Assembly (NCBI GenBank): GCA_007741555.1
Contig: CP036526.1
Location: forward strand, 1,116,001 to 1,180,000
DNA length: 64,000 bases
Reading direction: 5' to 3'
Source: Stieleria marina
Lineage (GTDB): Bacteria > Planctomycetota > Planctomycetia > Pirellulales > Pirellulaceae
Position 1 is the first letter of the stretch. Each line of letters opens with the position of its first letter. Shown in pieces: positions 51,918-61,900 of the stretch. The notes beneath the pieces are model-generated. The model searched no databases and was not told the origin of the DNA. It saw only the letters and a list, made by a program, of their open reading frames with translations. Position numbers and translations under genes: made by a program.

Positions 51918-53261
51918 GTGTTTTTTAAACCAAAGCCCAACTTGAGCGACGGCGAAAAGGCGCGCATCGAGTTTCATTTGCAGACCATCGCCGAAGCCAT
52001 CGGCGCCGAACGGTTGACGCTTCCTGTGCTCGATCGCGAAGCGTTTTTGAGCAAATCGACGCCGCAAGAGATCATTCAGTTGGCCGGCGAACATTTGTCG
52101 TACGACGTCAATGCGATTCAGGTCACACCTGTCTTGCAGCAAGCCGGCCAGTGTGGCGGCGGCGGCTGAGGGGGCGGATCTTGCGAAGGTCCCGGCGGTC
52201 TGCCGGGCACATACGATGCACGAAGTCGCAGCATTAACTTGGAGGGCGATCTCCAAAGTGACCCGCAGTTGGTCGCGGCTGCTCTGGTCAATGGCGTGGT
52301 GAACGACCTGCTCTACCAAAGTCAGTTTGAACTTCCGCACTATCCCGAGTGGGTGGACTTGGCAGTCATTGCGACGGGACTGGGGACTTTGCGAAGCGGC
52401 ATCGCGTTCGTCAAGAAGACTGGTCTGCATTGGGATTCGACCCAGTGGGGAGCGGCACCGCGACCGTTTCTGAATATCCCTTCGCTGGCATACGCCAACG
52501 CGATGGCTGCTTGGGTGCGAAGTGATTCGGCACCGTCATGGGCAAGCGATCTAAATAGCGAAATCAAACGTCCGATGCGGGTGGCACTGAAGTATCTGAA
52601 CAAAACAAAGGATTCGTTTTTTCAAATATCGACCGCGTCGCAGGCAATCACGTCGATCGACCAAACCGATTGGTGGAAACGTTCTCGCAATGCTATGCCG
52701 TCGACCCAGGTGATCGCATTGGGGCGATTGATCGGCGACGCTGACCTGCCGAGCGACCAAGAGTCATCCCTCGTGCAGTCGTTGCGCAGCAACAACCGTG
52801 CGATTGTGTTGCACTCGATCGCGGCGGCCGAACGGATGCGAGTCGATTCCGACGTTGTTGCGGACGAACTACGTTCGTTGGTCAATGATCGCGACGACGA
52901 AGTGCGAGCCAAATCACTGTGCGCCGTGACTTCGTTGGGCAAACTAGACGATTCAACGATCCAGTCGACTGACGAGATGCTGGATAGTCATTTTAAGCAC
53001 AACGTGTTCGCGGCCATCTACGCGCTGAGCACTTTGGATTCGATTCCCGAGTTCATTATGCCATCGGTACAACGTGCCTTTATGCGGGCCTTGAAATCTT
53101 GTGACTACGAGTTCGTCGGTTTGTTTGCGGCGGCGTACAACCATTGGTTTGATGACCCCCGTTCGCGGGTCGAAACCTTCTTGCAGGATTCACCTGAGCT
53201 GATGCCAATTGCGATCGACGCGATCGAAGGTGCTCCCAAAGAGACCGTCGCGATCGGATAA
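51918..53261 (+). CDS. Predicted selenoprotein: one frame read through an in-frame TGA (Sec84), HEAT-like C-terminus
   Basis: From GTG at 51918 one frame runs to 53261 with a single internal stop, TGA at 52167-52169. Reading TGA as selenocysteine gives 447 residues. Residues 1-78 are a compact helical region (LSDGEKARIEFHLQTIAEAIG, DVNAIQVTPVLQQAG). Then comes QCGGGG-Sec-GGGSCEGPGG, with Cys79, Sec84 and Cys89 placed symmetrically. After this LEGDLQSDPQLVAAALVNG begins a larger helical domain with HEAT-like repeats (AIVLHSIAAAERM, DDEVRAKSLCAVTSLGKL). Between the TGA and the first possible restart (TTG at 52239, no Shine-Dalgarno) there are no stops and the code stays glycine-rich. A SECIS-like hairpin follows the TGA. 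The family is not recognised. A nonsense mutation or two separate genes are the alternatives. Confidence 0.8.
52167..52207 (+). promoter_or_regulatory. Bacterial SECIS-like element after the TGA
   Basis: The TGA (52167-52169) is followed, after 21 nt, by a perfect 6-bp hairpin CCCGGC-GGUCU-GCCGGG (52191-52207). The five-base loop starts with GG and reads GGUCU, the same bases present in the SelB-binding loop of E. coli fdhF. The loop starts 28 nt after the TGA, in the range seen for bacterial SECIS elements. Confidence 0.75.
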
Positions 53262-53280
53262 TGGATTCGTGGCGACATAC

Positions 53281-53305
53281 GATCCCGCCAGGCTTTGGCG
53301 GGATC
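53281..53305. terminator. Palindrome after the predicted selenoprotein gene
   Basis: A perfect 10-bp inverted repeat GATCCCGCCA with a GGCTT loop lies 20 bp past the stop codon. No long T run follows, so it may be a weak terminator or a dispersed repeat. Confidence 0.6.
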
Positions 53306-53521
53306 TCTTGGCCAAATCGGGGACATGCTGAACATTCGCTGCCGTTAACTTCAGTGTCAAGCGAGGCGAATATGGACTTAACGCGGTGATATTCGCCGTA
53401 AAATCGTGGTTAGATCAATTTGCTGCTGCGGACCGCCTTCTTTTTTGAACGCGTGAATCGAACCCGATTACACTTCTACGCACGAAAATTGCCAAGTCAA
53501 TCGCACGTAGAGAGGTCCGAA

Positions 53522-56500
53522 ATGTTGAGTTCACGTCGGAGTGGATTAAAAGTTGCCAAATCACACGAGCAGTCAAATCGACGCCGCCGTGACCTGAGAC
53601 GCCGTGATTTAAATTGGAGCCTAGCTTCTCTGGAACAGCGGATCATGTTGGCGGCCGATTGTGGTGCAGTGGCTTGTGAAGTGGCATCCCATTCCACTGG
53701 CCAGCAGAGTGCGACCGGTCAGAGCGTGGCCAGCCAAGCGGATGCGACGCCACAAGCCACGACGTCCGCGTCCCAGGTTGTCTTCATCGACGCAGCCGTT
53801 GACGACATCGATCATTTGGTTGCCGGGCTGAATGACGGGCACGAGCTAATTCTGCTGGGCGCAGACCAAAGTGGGCTCAGCCAGATCACCGACGCATTGT
53901 CTCAGCGGACCAACGTCAGCAGTGTTCACATCATCGCTCACGGCCAGTCCGGGCAAATCCAACTTGGCAATGGTGTCGTCGATCAAAGTGTCGTTCAGCA
54001 GCACGCCGGTCAAATCCAAAGCTGGTCCCGGGCGTTGACGTCCGATGCGGACATCTTGATTTACGGTTGTGAAACGGCCGCCGATGCGAGCGGTTTGGGG
54101 TTGATCCAGCAGATCGCTCAGCTCAGCGGAGCCGATGTTGCTGCGTCGACGGACAAGACCGGCGCTGCTAGCGACGGTGCTGACTGGGATTTGGAACGTC
54201 AAGTCGGATCCATTGAAGCGGGTTTGGCATTTGATTTTGCAACACGCAATTCCTATCAGTCCGTGATGCCGATCACGATTCGCGCGGCCGGCCAGACGGG
54301 CCAAGAGCAAATGTTGCTGCAGATCGATGGTGCAACGGTTGCCACGTTCAACAACGTTGGTGGTGATGCGTCGAATCGAAATTTTCAAACGTTCACCTAC
54401 GGCGTTGACGGAGTCAGTGCGGATGATGTCCGTGTCCTGTTTACCAACGACGCCTACGATCCGGCCAACGGAATCGACCGCAATTTGATCGTCGACAGCA
54501 TCAATATCGATGGCGTCACTTTCGAAACGGAAGCCGACAACGTGTTCTCCAGTGGCGTATGGGTTTCGGATGTTGGATTCGTCGATGGATTCCAAAACAG
54601 TGAAACTCTGGCGGGCAATGGGTACTTTCAGTATGCCAGTGGCGATACGCCGCCTCAGGAAGGGGCTTTCGCGATCATCAATGAAATTCACTACAACCCA
54701 GGGCCCGATGGCGTGGTGGATGGGGATGCGGAGTTCATTGAACTGTACAACCCTGGCGATCAGGACTTTGATCTCTCGGGGGTCTCGTTCACTGGTTTTG
54801 ACCTGACGTTTGCCGAAGGAACGACTCTGGCGGCAGGACAATATGCGATCGTCGCTCCGTCGATATCGCTGGCACAGTCCACTTGGGGCGTCACCCCGAT
54901 CGCCGAGTTTGCTGATGGTGGCATTTCCGGTGGAGGCGAGACCATTCAGTTGATCGCAGCCGACGGTGTCACGGTGATCGATGAAGTGACTTACACGGAT
55001 GACGCGCCTTGGCCGGGGGCACCTGACGGAAACGGACCTTCGTTGGAACTGGTCAATCCATCCTTCGACAATAATGATTCCAGTAGCTGGCGTGCGTCAA
55101 ATACCGATCCTACGCCAGCGGCGCAAAATTCGGTCTTTAGCGACGGCGTGATTTCCGATGTGACGAACATCACGTTGACGCCCGGAAAGCCGCAGCCCAA
55201 TCAAGCATTCACGATTTCGGTGACGATCCCTGATGCATCGTTTGCAACGCTAACTTTCAAGGTCATGTTTGGCGAAGACCAGACAGTTCAGATGACGAAC
55301 TCGGGTGGTGATGTTTGGCAAGCCACGGTTCCAGGCCAAGAAGCGGGAACTCTGGTTCGCTACCGAATCGATTCGGATGTAGCGACCGCTCCGTTTGAAG
55401 GCGACACCATTAATTATCTGGGCGTCGTCGTTGACGATCCGGATCTGGCAAACAACTCCTTGCCCGTATTTCAGTGGTTTGTCGATCCCGCTCAGTTCGA
55501 TGAATTGATGACGGATCTGTTTGAAACGAATACCAAAATCCCAACCGTGATCGCGTTTGGTGATCAAGTGATTGACAATGCTGAGGTGCGTATTCGTGGT
55601 AGTGCTTCGCGGTTCTTTGACAAGAAAGGATTCAAGATTGAACTGCCCAAAGGTTACGAGCTAGATCTGGGCGATAACGCAACGCAGCCCGTCGACGAGT
55701 TCGGATTGGTGGCGGACTTCGCCGATTGGTCCGTCACGAGCGCTCAGATCTCGTGGGAGATTTTCAATGCAGAAACGGAGTCGCAAACGTCCACGTTCTT
55801 TACACGCGTCGAACAAAATGGTGATTTCTACGGCAACTACCGTTTCCAAGAGTTGTACGACGGCACTTGGCGTGATGCGAATGGATTTGGAGATGAAGGA
55901 GCCGAGTTCTATCAAGCCGAAGATGGCGCCTTCCAAAGCAACAATGGCTTTGACAAGAAAGAGCCGGGCGATGAAGACCTTACCAACATCAATGCTCTGC
56001 GTGAGATCGTAAATTCGGAGTCGTCAGCGGAAAAAACGCAGTGGGTCTACGACAACGTGGATATCCCTGCGACGATCAACCATATGGCCCTCGGTTCGCT
56101 GATGAGGCACTACGATCAGTCGGCGCACAACTTTTACGTTGGCCGCGATGCTGATACGGGACGCTGGTCACTCGTTGAATGGGACTTGGATTTGACGTGG
56201 CGTGATTCTTATGATTTCGGCGGCGGGCTTCCGCTGACCACTCCCGAAGCGATCGGCAATGCGTTCTTGGATTCCGTTTGGGAAATCCCAGAAATACAAG
56301 ACATGTATTGGCAGCGACTGCAAACACTGGTTGATACGTATCTGTCGACCGATTACCTGATCAATCGCCGCGCCGAATTGGTGGCCGAAATCGGTGAAAC
56401 CAACTCCGATTTGGAATTGGAAGCCTGGGGACGCGACAATATTTTTCGGTCGGACTACTTCGTCAACGATTGGCAACAAAACATTGATCTGAGACGCAGT

Positions 56501-57427
56501 GTTTTTGCTGAAGAATCACGCTTGCCGGGCAATTCGGTTGATGCTCCCAGCATTGTCATCAACGAATTGCACTACAACCCGGCCGGTGATGACGCAGAGT
56601 TCTTGGAGCTCTACAACGCTTCGAGCCAAGCTGTAGATCTGTCGGGCTGGAGTATCGACGGAGTCGATCTAGCGATCGCACCTGGGACAGTGATCCTGGC
56701 GGGTGACTTCATGGTCTTTACTGACAACGACGCTCAATTCCGTGCTCAAACCGAAGGCAATATTGTTGTCGGTCGCCAATACGATGGCGGACTCAGTGGC
56801 GGTGGCGAAGCGATCACATTGCTGGACGAAAATGCGAATGTGATCGACCAAGTTTCTTATGACGATTCAAGTCCTTGGCCGACGGAACCCGATGGCGATG
56901 GATTTACATTGGCCCTGCGGGATCCCAGTTTGGACAACAGTGATGCATCGAATTGGGCAGCCAGCCAACAGCTCGGTGGCACGCCGAACGCTAGCAATGG
57001 TTTGACATCCGAGACGACTCAAATCTCCATCTTTGCCACGGGAACGACCGCCAGTGAGATTATCGAACTCGAAATCGCGGGTGTGGTCGTTGCGACCTAT
57101 GACTTGGGCGACAACGGCACGGTGATTGGAGACTACGCGGCTCGCAATTACATTGAACTGGTCTACCAGAGCGAAGGAGCGGTGGCGGCAGCGGACATTC
57201 GCGTGAATTTTGTCAATGATTTCTTTGATAGCGAAAACGGGATTGATTCCAATGTGCGAATCGACCGGATCGAAATCGATGGGGATGATTACCAGACCGA
57301 AGCACCCTCGGTTTTCTCCAGCGGCACTTGGTTGTCAGGCGTGGGAATTACACCTGGTTTTCGGCTGAGTGAAATTTTGCATGCAAACGGCTACTTCCAG
57401 TTTGATGCGATCCAGCCAATCGGTTAG
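53522..57427 (+). CDS. Giant surface protein: LEQR motif, DUF4347, CBM60-like domains, lamin-tail domains and CotH kinase
   Basis: 1301 residues. The start at 53522 is preceded by GAGAGG and gives a basic N-terminus with LEQRIMLAAD (37-46). Order: DUF4347 (about 85-240; His140 in HIIAHGQSG, Cys183 in DILIYGCET); CBM60-like domain (250-370); lamin-tail domain (about 380-520, INEIHYNP, EFIELYNPG); a beta domain; CotH kinase (about 640-985: RIRGSASRFFDKKGFKIEL, MRHYDQSAHNFYV, VEWDLDLTW); a second lamin-tail domain (INELHYNP, EFLELYN); and a C-terminal CBM60-like domain (FVNDFFDSENGID). CotH domains can phosphorylate proteins, and the metal-site residues look intact. It is a paralogue of the protein at 6240-8486. 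Confidence 0.87.
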   Translation: MLSSRRSGLKVAKSHEQSNRRRRDLRRRDLNWSLASLEQRIMLAADCGAVACEVASHSTGQQSATGQSVASQADATPQATTSASQVVFIDAAVDDIDHLVAGLNDGHELILLGADQSGLSQITDALSQRTNVSSVHIIAHGQSGQIQLGNGVVDQSVVQQHAGQIQSWSRALTSDADILIYGCETAADASGLGLIQQIAQLSGADVAASTDKTGAASDGADWDLERQVGSIEAGLAFDFATRNSYQSVMPITIRAAGQTGQEQMLLQIDGATVATFNNVGGDASNRNFQTFTYGVDGVSADDVRVLFTNDAYDPANGIDRNLIVDSINIDGVTFETEADNVFSSGVWVSDVGFVDGFQNSETLAGNGYFQYASGDTPPQEGAFAIINEIHYNPGPDGVVDGDAEFIELYNPGDQDFDLSGVSFTGFDLTFAEGTTLAAGQYAIVAPSISLAQSTWGVTPIAEFADGGISGGGETIQLIAADGVTVIDEVTYTDDAPWPGAPDGNGPSLELVNPSFDNNDSSSWRASNTDPTPAAQNSVFSDGVISDVTNITLTPGKPQPNQAFTISVTIPDASFATLTFKVMFGEDQTVQMTNSGGDVWQATVPGQEAGTLVRYRIDSDVATAPFEGDTINYLGVVVDDPDLANNSLPVFQWFVDPAQFDELMTDLFETNTKIPTVIAFGDQVIDNAEVRIRGSASRFFDKKGFKIELPKGYELDLGDNATQPVDEFGLVADFADWSVTSAQISWEIFNAETESQTSTFFTRVEQNGDFYGNYRFQELYDGTWRDANGFGDEGAEFYQAEDGAFQSNNGFDKKEPGDEDLTNINALREIVNSESSAEKTQWVYDNVDIPATINHMALGSLMRHYDQSAHNFYVGRDADTGRWSLVEWDLDLTWRDSYDFGGGLPLTTPEAIGNAFLDSVWEIPEIQDMYWQRLQTLVDTYLSTDYLINRRAELVAEIGETNSDLELEAWGRDNIFRSDYFVNDWQQNIDLRRSVFAEESRLPGNSVDAPSIVINELHYNPAGDDAEFLELYNASSQAVDLSGWSIDGVDLAIAPGTVILAGDFMVFTDNDAQFRAQTEGNIVVGRQYDGGLSGGGEAITLLDENANVIDQVSYDDSSPWPTEPDGDGFTLALRDPSLDNSDASNWAASQQLGGTPNASNGLTSETTQISIFATGTTASEIIELEIAGVVVATYDLGDNGTVIGDYAARNYIELVYQSEGAVAAADIRVNFVNDFFDSENGIDSNVRIDRIEIDGDDYQTEAPSVFSSGTWLSGVGITPGFRLSEILHANGYFQFDAIQPIG

Positions 57428-57594
57428 TCGATTTGTTGCTAAGAATTGCGTGTTGATAGCAATTGCCGATGGGTTCGTCATTTCAAACGACCTATCGGCG
57501 AGTTGGCTCGTGAATCTAGGATGCGAAGGAACATTCTGCGTCGCAGAACGGATGCCCATTCGACTGCGAAACTGACCGCGAGAAAGGATTCTCG

Positions 57595-58938
57595 ATGCAT
57601 GAACGGACGGAGCGAGCGATAGCTCGGTTGTTGTTCGTTTTCTGCTGCGCGATTCCGACTTTTTTTACGTTCGCGATCGTCTTTGTTTCTTGGACGCCGT
57701 GGTATCACAATCGGCAATTGGCGGAGATCCAAGCCAGGTTGTCGCGCGAGACTGGCTTGGTGGTCACGGTCGACGATTTCGAGCAGATATCGCCCTACCG
57801 AATGTGCCTGCACCGAGTTTGCATCCACGAACCCGAAACCAATTTGGAAGTGGCAAAGGTCGAACGAATCACGTGGATCTGCGAAGACGAACGGATTGGA
57901 GTTCGGATCGAAAAGCCAGAGCTACAGTCACCCCAGCTGGCGCATGCCTGGCAGTTGGTGCACGACCGTTTCTTGTGCCGCCCGAAACTGACAAAAGTGC
58001 CGGTGAAGATCACTGCAAATGATCTGACGATTCACAGCGAGACGGGGTCGATGTCGATGTCAGATCTGTTAATGTGGATCAAGCCGAGACCTCATTCCGT
58101 CGAGGCCACATTGCAGTGTTTGACGCCGGGCCGCAATCGTTTTCCGGTCAATGTCACAGCCATACGTGATCGCAGTACCGACAAGCCCAAGACGCGGTGG
58201 ACGTTGGAGACTGGCCCCACTGCCCTGCCCTGCTCTGCACTGGCCGGGTACTTGCCGCTGTTAAAACGCTTGGGATCGGATGCTGAATTCACCGGAAAAC
58301 TCACCTGGGAATCGGAGTTCAGTGGTGGATGGTCGGTGGACTTGGGCGGAGCAAGGTTCAGCTCCATCGACCTAGGAAGTGTCTTTGAGGACCTGCCGCA
58401 TTCCATTCGTGGCAAGGCCGACTTGGTGCTGGATCGTTGCCAGATCGTTCCGGGGCAATCCGTCAACTTGTCCGGCACGGTTCGGTCAACGAAGGGATGG
58501 ATCCGATCGTCGCTGCTCAGTGCGATGGAAAATGAACTTGGCTTTGTGGTCGATCAACAGGCAGTGCAAAATCCGTCGGGAGAGGTGTTCTACGAACTGA
58601 TGGCTTTGCACTTTCAGATGAACGGTTGGGACCTCAGTCTGCGAGGCGCTTGCAATAAAGAGAAGTTCTACGAATTCGTACGTCAGGACATCGCTCTGTA
58701 TGGTCCGCGTCGCGAATTGGCACTATCGGATGGTCGCAGCATCGCAGCGATCCGCCTGGCCCATGCCATTGCTCCGCAGCACAGCGAAGTCGTACCGATC
58801 TCCAAGCAGACAGCGGGATTGGTGGAACTGTTCGTACCGCCTAGCCAGCCGGTTGCTCCAAACGAAGCAGGCGGACCGCCATCAGGAAACGTTCGAGCCG
58901 CTCACTGGTCCGATGGCCAGCCGATCGAACATCGATAG
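57595..58938 (+). CDS. Membrane-anchored hypothetical protein, AsmA/TamB-like character
   Basis: 447 residues with one N-terminal membrane helix (about 12-36, LLFVFCCAIPTFFTFAIVFV) and a periplasmic beta-rich body. The layout (helix, then QLAEIQARLSRETGLVVTVDDFE and later repeated strand patterns ending in LSGTVRSTKGWIRSSLLSAME) resembles AsmA-like proteins that span the envelope. The match is weak and the function unknown. AAAGGA before the ATG supports the start. It converges with the ResB-CcsA gene. Confidence 0.72.
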   Translation: MHERTERAIARLLFVFCCAIPTFFTFAIVFVSWTPWYHNRQLAEIQARLSRETGLVVTVDDFEQISPYRMCLHRVCIHEPETNLEVAKVERITWICEDERIGVRIEKPELQSPQLAHAWQLVHDRFLCRPKLTKVPVKITANDLTIHSETGSMSMSDLLMWIKPRPHSVEATLQCLTPGRNRFPVNVTAIRDRSTDKPKTRWTLETGPTALPCSALAGYLPLLKRLGSDAEFTGKLTWESEFSGGWSVDLGGARFSSIDLGSVFEDLPHSIRGKADLVLDRCQIVPGQSVNLSGTVRSTKGWIRSSLLSAMENELGFVVDQQAVQNPSGEVFYELMALHFQMNGWDLSLRGACNKEKFYEFVRQDIALYGPRRELALSDGRSIAAIRLAHAIAPQHSEVVPISKQTAGLVELFVPPSQPVAPNEAGGPPSGNVRAAHWSDGQPIEHR

Positions 58939-58984
58939 CTAGGCTCTGGTGCTTCGTTCGCCGATGGGGCGAAGCCCGGCAAAC

Positions 58985-61900
58985 CTAGGCAGCAGGTGTG
59001 GGTGGTTTTCGACTGAACGCCATGCCAGCGATGATAAACGCCAATTGGCTGACGACGAAGACCGTTAACCAGAACAACACTCCGGACGTGAATCCGTAGC
59101 TGTGTTTTCCGATGCCTAGTTCATTGGTGCCGAACCAGCTCCATGCCGTGACGATATTGCCGCCGATGGCCAGTACCGAAAAACCGCGTGCCTTGACCAT
59201 TCCATCCCAGCGAGCGTGGAGCATCAGGGCGTTCCAAATGACAATCAGCAGAGCACCGTTTTCTTTCGGGTCCCACCCCCAGAAACGTCCCCAGCTATCG
59301 TCCGCCCAAAGTCCGCCCAAGAGCGTGCCGACAAAGCTGAAGAGGATTCCGAAACACGCCGTGCCGTAACAGCAACGATAGAGTTGTCGCTGCGTCGCCT
59401 CTTTGGCGCCGATCCAGTTGGTCAGCAGATAGCCGATCCCAAAGAATCCGGCGACCAGCGTGGCGACGTATCCGAGCGAGACGCTGATCACGTGCGTGGT
59501 CAACCAAAACTGCGTGTCTAAAACGGCTTCCAAAACAGGCATCGTATCGCCCGTGTTCAGGCTCAGTCCGTACGCCACCAACAATGTCAGCGTGCCTGCG
59601 ACGGCAGCCAATAGATTGCCTAGTCCGCGTCGGTAAATTGATTCGATGATCAATCCAAAACCGACGGCGGCCCAGCCGATAAACACGGCCGAAGAGTAAA
59701 TGTTGATCACCGGGGCACGCTGAGTAATCATGATTCGACACGCGATCGCAATCGTGTGAATCACGAATGTGATGACAAGCATTCCCCAGATCGCGCGTCG
59801 CAATCTTGGTAGGCCCGTCGCTAGATACACCAGCCCTAACACAAAAGTGGCCAGGTACAAAAACATGGCTTGTCCGGTAGGCCATTTGGTTTGCATCCAG
59901 CGTTCCAGAGAGACCAATCGCGGTTGGTAGCCAGGAATCGCATAGCTTTGCACGGCTCCCAAATGATCGGTGACAGCTTTATTGAACGCGACTGGATCAT
60001 TGTCTCCATAGGCGCTGATCATTTTGCCAAACGTTTTCACTCCGGGCCGAGTACTATCGTCCGAACCACCGCCTTGGATGCTGGCTTTGGCATCGTCGAA
60101 GAACGCAGGGCCAAATGCGGACCACTGCGGATTGTCGACCACGTCTTTGGCGACTTCGGCTGTCGGTGGAATGATATTGGGCGAACGCATCTGCTTGAGG
60201 GCTTCAAGACGCTTTTCTAGCTCTTGAATCATGAACACCTGAGCTTGCTCGCGACTAATTTGTGGAGGCAAGTTTTCGGGGACGGCTTCGGGAAGCGGTA
60301 ATTGAAACGATGCCGACGCGAGGGTGTAGTTGCGTGTCCGGAGATCAAGTTCGATCAGTTTCTTTTCTTTGAAAGAACGCTCCGCATTGTCTTTGCCACC
60401 GGCGGCTTTGATCAATTTGTCGACGCGTTGCCAGTTTTCGCCAATGTCATTCAATGAATACAGTTTGGTCTTGTGAGCTGAAACGCCCAGCTCCGAACGG
60501 ACCTCTTCGGCATCAATCCGAAACATCGGGACGTAACGAATTTTGGGTTCGTCGATCGCAACTTCCATCAACCACTGCATGGCAGAGATCTTCTTGGCGT
60601 CTTCACCGATTCGCGTTTTGAAACCGTCTGGCACGCCGTCCAGTGGGAGCGTTTCTTTGTTGCTCATGGCTTTGAGCGTTTGTCGCGCGTAGGCGTCAAG
60701 CGGCATCACACGACCACCGAATTGCACGGGGATGGCGCCCGCTGTTGCGAAGTCAAATTCCGCGCCGGCGTCCTTGGTTTTGCCCGCATCGTCTTTGTCT
60801 GCTGGCTGCTCGGTTTGTTTGTCTGTCGGGGTCGGGCCGACAATGCCGTAAGAAGTTGCTTTCCAAGGCTGAAGCATCCCCAACGCAATTAAGCTGTACA
60901 CAGCGACGGAGGCGTAGACCGGCAATGGCGGCTGATGGGGAGTCAGCTGCTTGGCCATTTCGCGTTCGCGGCGGCTAAGGAATCGCTGTAGAGTGCCGAA
61001 GAAGTGAACCAGCATGCCCAAGGCTGTGATGCTACAAGCGACATAGGGAATCAGCCAACCGGAGTTGCGAACCACTTGCAAACTGGTCCACTCTTTGCCG
61101 TTGGGAAGCGATTCGTAGCTGGACTGAAAATACGTCTCGCCGCGGAAACGCAGCGGGTTATTCATCCAAACTCGTTCACGACGATCTTCGCCGCTGACGG
61201 GATCGACGATTCGGATAAACGACGAGTAATCGCGCGGCGTGTCGGTACCGCTGTAGGTGACCCGCCTGACGTCTTCCAACTGTACCCAGTACGGTTTGAC
61301 TTCGCGGTGATATCTCAGGCCAACTTTGTATTCTTTGTCATTCGCCGTGATCTTGTCGTAGTCGTCGGGGGTTTTGGGGTTCAGTGTCAACGCTGCGTTG
61401 TCCGACAGCCATTGGCTGACCAAGTGCGTTCCGAGCGAATCGTCGGTGCCTTTGCCAAAGAGTTCGATGTACGCCGAAACGACGTTGATGCTGCTTTCGG
61501 CGCCGCCGCTTTTACGCTGTTCGGTCGCTTCAACTTCTAGCCCCAGTCCCTGCGTTGCAAGGTTTTCTTTGCCGGGGCGTTTCAGCTGCGAATTTTCGAG
61601 GAAGCGAACAACGGCGACATCGACGGGAAGCGACGGATCCGAAATCTTGTTTTTGTCGTTCGCGGCCTGTCGAAGACGACTGCCTGGTACAGCAACGACA
61701 ATATCTTCGTCGCCGACCGTATTGATAAAGGTGAGTTCCACTTCATCCAAGTTGATCAGAGCGTTACTGGACTGGCCTTCAACCAGACTGAGACGCTGTT
61801 CCAACTGGCGGTCGCCAAAGACAAATTGACCGAACATGAGCAAAGCAACACCGAGGTGCAGCAAGACATTGCCGCCTTGTTTGGCGAAGATCAGCAAACA

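Noticed and set aside
52239-53261. A separate 340-residue gene starting at TTG 52239
   Set aside because: It is in the same frame as the upstream 83-codon frame, has no ribosome site, and the codons between the TGA and 52239 are glycine-rich and stop-free. A single recoded gene explains it better.
53846-54841. Minus-strand open frame of about 330 codons
   Set aside because: It lies entirely opposite the CotH/DUF4347 gene and has no recognisable domain.
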